Program-made: the position numbers and the translations under genes
The notes under the pieces: model-generated
Databases searched by the model: none
What the model saw: the letters and a program-made list of their open reading frames with translations, nothing else
What the model was told of the DNA's origin: nothing
Shown here: positions 55,915-64,000 of the stretch, piece after piece
Layout: each line of letters opens with the position of its first letter
Numbering within the stretch: the first letter of the stretch is position 1
Assembly: GCA_002221725.1 (NCBI GenBank)
Contig: NJFT01000013.1
Coordinates: forward strand, 1 to 64,000
Length of the DNA: 64,000 nt
Direction of reading: 5' to 3'
From: Scedosporium boydii
Lineage: Eukaryota; Ascomycota; Sordariomycetes; Microascales; Microascaceae

Positions 55915-58900
55915 TCAGAGCAAACTTTCATACTTATCAAGTCCGCTCTTCGGCTTCACCTGGTTATTAGCTGCCCCCATACCCGTTCCCATACCCATCA
56001 TGTTTCCAACTGATGCACCAGCGCCCATTCCCCGTCCCATTCCCATTCCCATCCCTGTATTCTGCAGATTAGACATGGCCGGCTTTGCCATGGACGCTAT
56101 ACCCATACCCATTCCCATTCCCATTCCTCCTGCTGAAGCCTGAGTTGCCCAGGCATTTCCGCTGGCAGGTGTTGACGTCTGGGGTGGTGGGAGGCTAAAT
56201 GATGAAGAGCCACCCGTATTCGTTGTTGGCGGCGGTGGCAGCGAGAACGAGGTGGTTGACGACGAAGACGGTTGCATGCCCATCGGAGGCTGTGCGTTGA
56301 GCGAGAGGCTATTCATTGACGAACCCAGGTTTCCAAATGCTGAGGATGAGGCTTGTTGCTGCCCCATTGTGGAGCTCGCCGTGGAGGCCCAGGGATTTGA
56401 CAAAGGAGCGGCCGCAGGAGCACCACTCGACGGCCAATTGATGGAAGATGTCGACGCACCAGAATGGCTCTGCGAAAGTGGAGGGGGTGGAAACGCCGAC
56501 TGCAACGGTTGAGCCGGCTGCAGTGGTTTCGAGAACTGGGTGGAGGTTGGAGAGAGAGCACCAAAGCTAGAAAGATCGGGTGTGACCGTCCTGAAGCCCG
56601 AACCTTGCTGCTGGGTCTTTATCGCACCGAGCTTACCGGGCTTGGGCGTAGCGGTCGGCGTCGACCAAGAGAACGTTGCAGGCTGCGGAGAACCCGCCGA
56701 GCGGCTGACAGCCGACGCGGACACGCTAGGTGGGTTATCGTCCCAGCTAGGGAATGCCCCGCCATGACTTGTGTCCTTTGACGTCGACGACCTCCCCTTG
56801 ACAAGCGCCTCAAAGTCATTTTCATCGTTGCCGTTCGCCGGATCGAAAGCCGTGCCAGTAAGGCCGCCGAACGCCATAAAGTCCTCAGCAGGCGCCGCCG
56901 TGGCGCCGTTGGACGGCCCCGTGAGTTCTTGCAGTTTCTTCGAGTGCTCATCTTCGACTTTTCGAGAGAGGCTCTTGATGAGATCCATAAACGCCTGGAA
57001 CTGTTTGAGGCTGAGGAGCGGGCCGAGACTCATGTTCCAGAGAATAGGGAGGATGTCTAGGGCGATGAACTCGATATCCGCCGTCTGGCCCACGACTTTG
57101 AGGACCTCATGGGCCGCCATCATAACCGCTGGTTCCTTGGTCTTTATGGCCTTGATAAGAGGCACGATCTTCTCCTGCATAGTATACTTGTCGAGCGCGC
57201 TTGAGGAGGACGACGACTTCTTGTTCCCACTCAATCCATCCAATCCGTCTTCTCCAGGTGAATCAGGGGATCCACCGCACAGGATGACAAATGCGCGTAG
57301 GCCGCGGATCTTGATTTGCAAGCTGTTCGTCCTGCTGAATACCGTCGCAATAACCGGGAAGAGTTCATTCTTAATGGTGCTAAAGTCGAGGACTGGAAGG
57401 ATAACGGTAAGACCCCTCAAGGCAGCATCCACAAGCGAGTGAGTAGGGGATTCAATGGCCGTCACGACCACCGGGAGAATGTCTAAACCCGAGTTAAATT
57501 CCGTCGCGTCACAGAAACGCTATCGAGGGGTGTTCGCGGCTTACCGTCTTTGAATTCTTTCCCAGATGAGTTCTTGCAAATAGAGGGCATATTCTCCAAC
57601 ACGACCATGAGGCCGGCATCTTTAGCGGGATCCTTCTCATGTGTTTGCGGTGGCGCCGACTTGGAGCTAGGAGGAGGCATGACGAAAGTCTCTCTTAGAG
57701 CCGGGCGCACCTTGTCTCCGAAGGCACGCTTCGCCGAGGGCAGCAACTCGATGATCTTGAAGACATTTTGCAAGATGAGAGATATCAACTCTTTATCCTT
57801 CATCTCATCTAAGAGCGACGGCAGAAGCTTCTTTTCCATGACGGATTTCGGAAAGCTGGGCAGGACCTTTACCAAACCGCGCAGGAATTGAGACTTCTCC
57901 GCAGAAGTTTTGGCGGGGAAGGCGTCGAGGAATCGGATGGTGGACACGAGGATATTGTCAAAGTACTCGCTTTCTTGGAACTCCTTGGCCGTCATGCGCT
58001 GGGCGGGCCGACGAGTGATGAGACGTGGTAGCACATGAGTGGAAAGATCCCTGGGGAGGTTCCCCGAGGCGAGAAATTTATTAGATGCGGATGGTATGGT
58101 GGAAGAGGAAGAAAACAGCCGCTTGTACGTGGATACACTTCCATGTGCCTCCAGAGGAGATCGGTGCGGAGAGTTATACAAGGCGATGCAGAGCAGTCCC
58201 AGCGAGAACATATCTGCGGACGTATTAAGATTATTGTCGAGTATGAAGTCGGGTGAGCTATAGTCGAGGTTCAACTGAACGTATCGCGGAAGTCTTGGAT
58301 CAATATTGAGCACTTCGGAGAGGCTGATCCCTTGGATAGATGTGGGCTTATTCGAGCCCTCTGCTGGAGAGCAAAAAGAGAGACCACTAATCTTCCAGTC
58401 GGACTTTACAGTTGTTAGAATGTTGCGCGGGGTGAGATCGAAATGTTTCCCTTACCTTTGCATTTACGAGGACAGCATCTGGTGTGAGATTGCCGTGGAC
58501 TAGTCCCGCATTATCGTGTAAAAACTCCAGAGCCTTGCTAATTTGCAATAATCCCTTCTGTATCTCCAGCTCGTCAATCTCGAGTTCCCTTCTCCTTCTT
58601 ACTCCATCGGCATCCTCCACGACGAACCGGCTGGATCGTCCGCCCGGACCACCGCTTCTCTCGCTGTCATCCTTCTCGGCCAGTAAGCTCGAAAGACTCG
58701 CTGTAACGGCCTCGGAGACAAATTGAAGGCCTCCACCTCTAGTATCTTCCACGGGCTCAACAAGCTCTAATATATTCGGGTGTCGCAATTTCGCGAGGCT
58801 CGACGCCTCTTTCCGCAACCGTTCGACAACCTCGTCGGCGGCGCGCTTGAAGGAGGATGCTCCCGACCGACCTAGCGAGTTTCCATGCGAATCGAGTGAC

Positions 58901-59064
58901 TTCCTATCAAAGATGAAGACGCTGTATGCCTTCCCGGTGGACTTTTTCTTGGCATCGTGTATCCTCCAAGGGCCGGCCGTGGATGTGGGATCTGGGGAGA
59001 TGGAGTAGTTGCCAGTGATATTGGTGGCAGAGATGGATTTAAAGGCTGAGGAGAACATGGACAT
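55915..59064 (-). CDS. SCY1-like pseudokinase, SCYL2 type
   Basis: Three exons (58456-59064, 57545-58403, 55915-57482) encode 1011 residues. SCYL2 (CVAK104) is a clathrin-associated pseudokinase of the trans-Golgi and endosomes. The N-terminal kinase-like domain has HGNLTPDAVLVN where active kinases have HRDLKxxNVL, and DWKISGLS where DFG is expected, so it should lack catalysis. A helical HEAT-like region follows (ALRGLTVILPVLDFSTIKNE, HEVLKVVGQTADIEFIALDI). The C-terminal 400 residues are Ser/Pro/Gln-rich and end in tandem Gly-Met repeats and the family-typical GLDKYESLL. The start at 59064 was preferred over an upstream in-frame ATG (59190) because it gives the conserved MSMFSSAFKSI beginning. 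Confidence 0.92.
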
Positions 59065-60276
59065 TGTGGCGGATTTAGGAGGCGGGCGTCGCCTAGCTAC
59101 ACATGATGGATCGAGTGAAATGCGTCGTGGAGACTTGGACGGACTCGCGATCGAGCTGCAAGGGGAGATCGAGTATCTCCTGTTGGCCAAATGCCACCGT
59201 CGGTGCCGGGTGTTCCGATCAGGGAATCAGATGGGGATTCGCTCGGGGCCTTTGTAAGGAACGTTCGCGCTGTTCTCTGCCTGTGTCGCAGTTGAATCAC
59301 GAAATTTGGTGGATGAAACGAGGCTTGGTAATTCTTTGCGATCAATTGATGTCTTGTCTTGCTGTCTTGCGCGGCTCGGGCCTCAGCCCAATGCGAGAAT
59401 CGCGAGCTTCGTAATATGGGCTTTGTGCCGCCCCTCACCGCCCTGGCCATCACTTGTGACTTTTGTAAGTGCATGTACGTGTATACACACAGGGTGAATC
59501 TCTTCAACCTTCTTCGGCCTCTGCAAACACCAATGCATTGTTCCTGAAAGCAGTTCCAAGCCATTTTTTCCTTTCCAAATTTTATTAAGGGGATTATTTG
59601 CTTCTAAGTGTCCGATCTCATCTTGGACAGACATAATAATACATAGAGTGCTTGCACGCAGAAAACGAACTTGTGTGTGGCGTTTGTCTGCCACTTCATG
59701 CAAGATTGAATCGAATCTTGCGGCGGGACATGGGGCAAATCAGCGTCATTTTATATCTGGCCATTCAGGCCGAGCTAGAAACTATGTGGTACATCATTTT
59801 CTTCGAATCCTGTGGGGAGCCCCTGGTGATAATTTCCAGAAAATCCCAAGTCACCACGTTTGCAATCGGCACTTGTAGTCTCTGTTCTCCATGAGCCGAT
59901 GTTGTCATTTCAGACACAGCCCGGTGGTCCAAAACAGCCTGTCGGGAGCATGATACTATCGAACTTGACACTTTCCTCCAGACTCGACCACGGGTTTCCT
60001 AACAAACGCACAAATGTACAGCGGAGAGAGCCGATTTCAATTCTCGGCGAGGCGTGGAAGGAGCCAGGGCAGCGGCACTGATGCAGCACCTTCCAAACAA
60101 TTATTTACATCAATGCCACTAGAATTGGCTTGGTTTGGAGGCGAGAAGGCACGAGGCACAGATGCGAGCATCACTGGGAAGGCGACTGCGACTTTTTCAT
60201 GTGATGCTACTCAGGTACTTCGTAGAATGTTGAGGATATTGTCACAAATCCATGGCTCCTTCCTCATCTCGGGATC

Positions 60277-60297
60277 GGGGGGGGGGGGGGGGGGGGG
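60277..60297. repeat. G homopolymer, 21 nt
   Basis: An uninterrupted run of 21 G on the plus strand, similar to the run at 20966-20988. Confidence 0.9.
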
Positions 60298-62312
60298 TCT
60301 TCATCACCTCGTCTTGAAGGAGCCTGTGTGTTGTGTACTGGACATGCCTCCCCGCCTGGCACTTTCCTATCATTGAAGGGCAAGAATCGAATTCGAGCCA
60401 ACATCCTTACCTTCCAAATCTGACATTTGCAAGTATTACTTCATAATGCCTCAATACTCGACGCCCCTTTGTCCACGGGAATCCTATGCCTTACTTCGTA
60501 CACATTATCAACGCTCAGGGCTCGTCTCGGTCCAAGTCATCCTGGAACATTGGGATCGAACTCGCACGACAATACCAGACCACTGGACTGGGTTGCACCT
60601 GCCTAACAACATTACCCGACGTACTTCGTACTTGCACTTCGTATGAAGGGTGAAGAAGGTGCTGAAAAACTCACATCCGACAAACCTCACCGGGTGGCTT
60701 CCAAACTCCAAATTCGGATATAACAAAGTAACCACGTTCCAAACGAGCAATTTCCCCCCCATCTTGCTACTGCTGGCTGTGCATCCCGTTTTAATTTCTG
60801 CGCCATTGAAGACAAATTCGGCAAGGTGGTATTATCGCAGTCCGCTTCTTCCAACCCCGGTGTGCTGTTGTGCTCCCCAATCGACGTTGCCTGATCCAGC
60901 ATCAACCTAACGCTGATCTCGACCAGGTCTCCCATGGGGTAATAATACGGGGTTCCCAACAACGTCGATTACCTGAACCCGCACTTCAATCGCTTGCACT
61001 CTGGCCAGACCGAGGCCCAACAAGGAAAATCTAGAAAGACGCGACCGTGGAGTTGGGTCTGATCCCGTCGCTACTCCCAATAGTCTGTTTATGCTTGTGC
61101 TAGCGTTGACCCGGTTTTCTGAGATCGCATGCGGGACAACGTCGCTCGACCGCCCCTCTTCACCCATGCCGGGGGAAACTCTGGTATTAATATGCAACTT
61201 TCCCCATGACGTTGCATCACAGGAGAATATTATCCCAGGGTGCCGGGTAGTACCATCCCACATCATTTTGTCATTGCTGGCTTCAGCTCGACCCATGTCG
61301 CCAAGGCGTGCAGGCCACGAAGCCACTGCTGCTGTTATTACTTTTCGTCGCAGAGTTTGGCCTCATACGAAGTAGAACATGCCGAGTCCCAGCATTGCCT
61401 CCCTACCCAAGTCCTGGGGCGCACATACCTGCAGTCGTTGTTGGAACATTCCGAAACGCGCACCGCGGAACTCTTTGGAGATGTCGCGTCGCAGGAGCGG
61501 GAGAGTAGGTTCAGCACCGAATGGTCGGGATAGCCTGGCAACAAGATCTTATAACGGAATATTACAACCGGGAAAGGAGGAACCGGCTGCAGTCAGGATT
61601 GTGCATTTTCCATTTCACCCATACTACTTCATCGAGAGCAATGCTGAGTTATTACTAGGAGGAGATCCTCGATTTTCATACCGAGATCGCTCTCCTAGGA
61701 GGTACGTGCAAATGGACTGGCCGGCAGTCACCGATGTCTTGGAGACCCCGAAGTCACTAACCCCCACACGAATCCTAGTCAATATCGGACAACAAGATAT
61801 TGAATCTTTGCTGTATTAATGAGCGCAATGAGAGCTTCTAAGCCTTTGATCCACTCGCCAAGGCTTGCGACCTCCTGCATCTCTCGAGTTAATGTGCAAA
61901 GAGAATTTCCGCAGAATTTCCACAATTGTTCTAGCCTCGCTTCCAGGCGCGGATTCGAACTCGAACGGAACGATGACCGGAAATTCCCTGTTGCTAACAA
62001 CAAAAAAAGCAGGTCCGGGGTGAAGGACGGAGGACCCCCACACTTTTTCATTGACAACCCTGCCAACAGTGACTGCTCGAGGTTGTACGAAGTACGTCGC
62101 TGTGTCATGGTTCTCACAATCCCAGGTGAATCACACACTCCTTTCTTCACTTCGAGGATTTACCCTTGTTTTTTTCGGACAGCTTTTAAGTAATTGAGAC
62201 ATGGAAGCGACTGTCATGCCTCCATGAAGTACTGTGAACCCTCCCAGCACTGCCCTCTGGGGAGGTGGTAGGAACATGTCATCTTGCGAGGGCCATGGAA
62301 GTCCACAGCCCG

Positions 62313-62321
62313 TACTTCGTA
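62313..62321 (+). repeat. TACTTCGTA dispersed motif (example copy)
   Basis: One of about eleven copies of TACTTCGTA or its complement. Others start at 26896, 31801, 35061, 40105, 52848, 60216, 60492, 60622, 61366 and 62086. All lie between genes. Confidence 0.6.
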
Positions 62322-63235
62322 CGAGACAATCTCAGCGAGTGCGCTCTTGGTCGATGATCCTCGCATACTCATCTCTTGCCTATGGCCTATCCCAACCCTT
62401 GCTCCCGGGTGCTTACCCCCTTTACCACTCCCATCTTTTTATCCGCATTCAAAATCTTCTGCAAGTCTGTACGAGACTGGTCCCTGCCCCTGTTTGCCAC
62501 CGATTCCAAAGACCCCAGGTGATCAGGCACCTGCGACGCATTCCATTCCATGACCTATTCCTTGAAAGAGGACCTCATTCTAACGCCACCGGGGCACTTC
62601 TTCTCTTCCCCCGGCGTGGCCCTCGAATGTGGTTGGTGTTGGGAGGGTGTTGTGCTTCCTACACCAGCACACCATCTGGAATCCCCGTCCCTCCTGCCAC
62701 CCACCTTCATCCTCGTGGTCCTGCGTCACCACAATCTCACTTCCTTGCACTTGCCCAGTCTAAGCAGTAGTTGCATGTCTGAACACACAAATCCCAACAC
62801 CGGACAGGGTTAGGGTCCTAGCCCAGCTACCTCAAAGAACCCATGCCCGAGACCATTCCCTGTATTATGCCTGCCAGAGCCACGGGTCCGATTCGGGACT
62901 AAATACGGGATGAAAATTTCTGTTCTCGACCCTGCCATGATTGGGGTTAATACCTTCGCCTTTGGTTAAATTGAGATTGTCTCCCCCCTCCCCCATTCAA
63001 GTTTATGGACTAAAGCCATCACCCTTCCTTCGGTGCTCCGAGCTACAGCCTTTTCACCTGCCGGGTGTGCCGCCGGGCCTCAACTCGCCTCACACTGCCC
63101 ACTCGCCTTGAATCCCCCAAGCCCTGTTAGGGTATTGAGCCAAGTTTAAGACACCAACTCCCTCAACGCTCGGATTCCCATCTCCAAGAGAGTTCATTCT
63201 CCGTCGTCTAGACCAAGTCTTTTCCCGGCACAGAG

Positions 63236-64000
63236 ATGTCTCCCCACAACGATTTGTCCTCCCCTAGGAACAGTTTCCTTGGCGAACTTGTCAATCTCCC
63301 TATTGGGCCCTCTTCAGGCTTGATGGTCGCCAACGGATCCTCTTCTCCTCTCGATAGCTCTTTTGACAGTTCGTCGGTCGACACAGACCTCAACAGATCT
63401 CAGCGCCGCCAACGCCGCCTCCGACCCGGCGTTTACGTTCCCACCGTTTGCTTTTTTGAGCCTGGCACGGAAGACGTCGATGTTGAGACCATTGCTCGCC
63501 ACGCCGTCCGTCTCGCCAAGGCCGGGGTAGCTGGCCTCGCAACACAAGGTTCAAACGGCGAGGCCGTGCACCTGACCCACTCCGAGCGACAGCTTGTGAC
63601 GGCCGCAACACGGAAGGCCTTGAACGAGAATGGGTTTTGTGACCTCCCGGTCATTGTTGGCTGTGGGTGCCAGAGCACTCGCGAAACCATTCAATATTGC
63701 CGGGAGGCATGGGAAGCGGGCGGCGATTATGCTCTCGTGTTACCGCCGTCATACTATGCGCCCCTTTTCGCTCCATCTTCGGAGACCGTGCTCCAATACT
63801 TCCGGGAGGTCGCGGACGCCTCGCCGATACCCATCATGATTTACAACTATCCTGGTGGCGCCGGTGGCCTTGACCTCACGTCGGATGTGATTATCTCGCT
63901 GGCTCAGCATCCCAACATTGTCGGCGCAAAGTTCACCTGTGGCAACACAGGAAAGCTGAATCGAGTCGTCGATGCTACGAGGAATATGTTTCGCAAGTCC
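63236..64000 (+). CDS. DapA-family aldolase (4-hydroxy-2-oxoglutarate aldolase type), 5' part
   Basis: Open from the ATG at 63236 to the window end, 255 codons without an intron; the 3' end is outside. The DapA/NAL family uses a Schiff-base lysine to cleave or join 2-oxo acids. Residues 1-60 form a Ser-rich extension not seen in bacterial members. The barrel begins at PGVYVPTVCFFEP. Conserved features are GLATQGSNGEAVHLTHSER (phosphate- or carboxylate-binding loop), PVIVGCGCQSTRETI, Tyr203 in IYNYPGG and the Schiff-base lysine Lys232 in GAKFTCGNTGKL. The pattern is nearer 4-hydroxy-2-oxoglutarate or deoxy-hexulosonate aldolases (fungal sugar-acid breakdown) than lysine biosynthesis, which fungi do by another route. 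Exact substrate not determinable. Confidence 0.85.
   Translation, partial: MSPHNDLSSPRNSFLGELVNLPIGPSSGLMVANGSSSPLDSSFDSSSVDTDLNRSQRRQRRLRPGVYVPTVCFFEPGTEDVDVETIARHAVRLAKAGVAGLATQGSNGEAVHLTHSERQLVTAATRKALNENGFCDLPVIVGCGCQSTRETIQYCREAWEAGGDYALVLPPSYYAPLFAPSSETVLQYFREVADASPIPIMIYNYPGGAGGLDLTSDVIISLAQHPNIVGAKFTCGNTGKLNRVVDATRNMFRKS

Larger units (their letters stand above)
59065..63235. other. 4.2-kb intergenic region with no recognised gene
   Basis: No conserved coding sequence was found. It holds six TACTTCGTA/TACGAAGTA motifs (60216, 60492, 60622, 61366, 62086, 62313), a 21-nt G run and the long promoter/leader of the aldolase gene. A plus-strand frame of 146 codons (61379-61819) is not convincingly protein-like. 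Confidence 0.5.

Noticed and set aside
61379..61819. 146-codon plus-strand open frame
   Set aside because: No conserved pattern, mixed codon usage, and no splice or promoter support.
62800..62815. GGGTTAGGG, a possible telomere-type repeat
   Set aside because: A single GGTTAGGG-like stretch without tandem copies; chance or an isolated regulatory site is more likely.
1..64000. CRISPR arrays, operons or bacterial features
   Set aside because: Introns, a spliced tRNA and fungal nuclear genes throughout; no regularly spaced repeats.

Overview
The window is nuclear DNA of a filamentous ascomycete (Pezizomycotina, most likely a Sordariomycete). The evidence is short GT-AG introns with CTAAC-type branch sites, and a set of housekeeping genes with typical fungal architecture (FMP52, riboflavin kinase, OPI3, TVP18, AIM21, DNA2, an ArAE_2 membrane protein, SCYL2). 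There are no operons, Shine-Dalgarno sites or CRISPR arrays. All exon structures were worked out by eye from splice sites, reading phase and family resemblance; each spliced model closes in frame.

Layout. 1-3.2 kb: the 3' end of a fumarate-reductase-like flavoprotein gene, FMP52 and riboflavin kinase. 3.2-25.5 kb: about 22 kb with no intact gene, made of degenerate coding relics on both strands (a Mutator-like transposase tail, a SNF2-type helicase tail, a possible SF1 helicase piece, two pairs of diverged repeats and several unassigned frameshifted genes). This block is also strongly enriched in the hexamer TATATA, usually followed by AG or G. 25.5-30.7 kb, minus strand: OPI3 (phosphatidylcholine synthesis), peroxisomal 3-ketoacyl-CoA thiolase (beta-oxidation) and an ornithine cyclodeaminase/mu-crystallin enzyme. 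31.3 kb: an intron-containing tRNA-Tyr. 32.7-45.5 kb: TVP18, AIM21, an unassigned membrane protein and the DNA2 helicase-nuclease. 45.7-52.7 kb: a large ArAE_2-type membrane protein, the ESSS subunit of complex I and a mitochondrial branched-chain aminotransferase. 53.7-55.5 kb: two tandem secreted cysteine-rich genes of the CyanoVirin-N homology (CVNH) type with identical intron phases. 55.9-59.1 kb: SCYL2 pseudokinase. 59.1-63.2 kb: no gene recognised. 63.2-64 kb: the 5' part of a DapA-family aldolase gene, cut by the window edge.

The intact genes are mainly unrelated housekeeping functions (lipid and amino-acid metabolism, Golgi and endosome traffic, replication, respiration). Points of most interest are the relic block with its TATATA bias; a 9-bp motif TACTTCGTA that recurs in the gene-bearing flanks but was not seen in the block; the CVNH gene pair; FarA/FarB-type CCTCGG sites plus a 30-bp palindrome upstream of the thiolase; and very small exons (7, 16 and 17 nt) that automated gene calling could miss.
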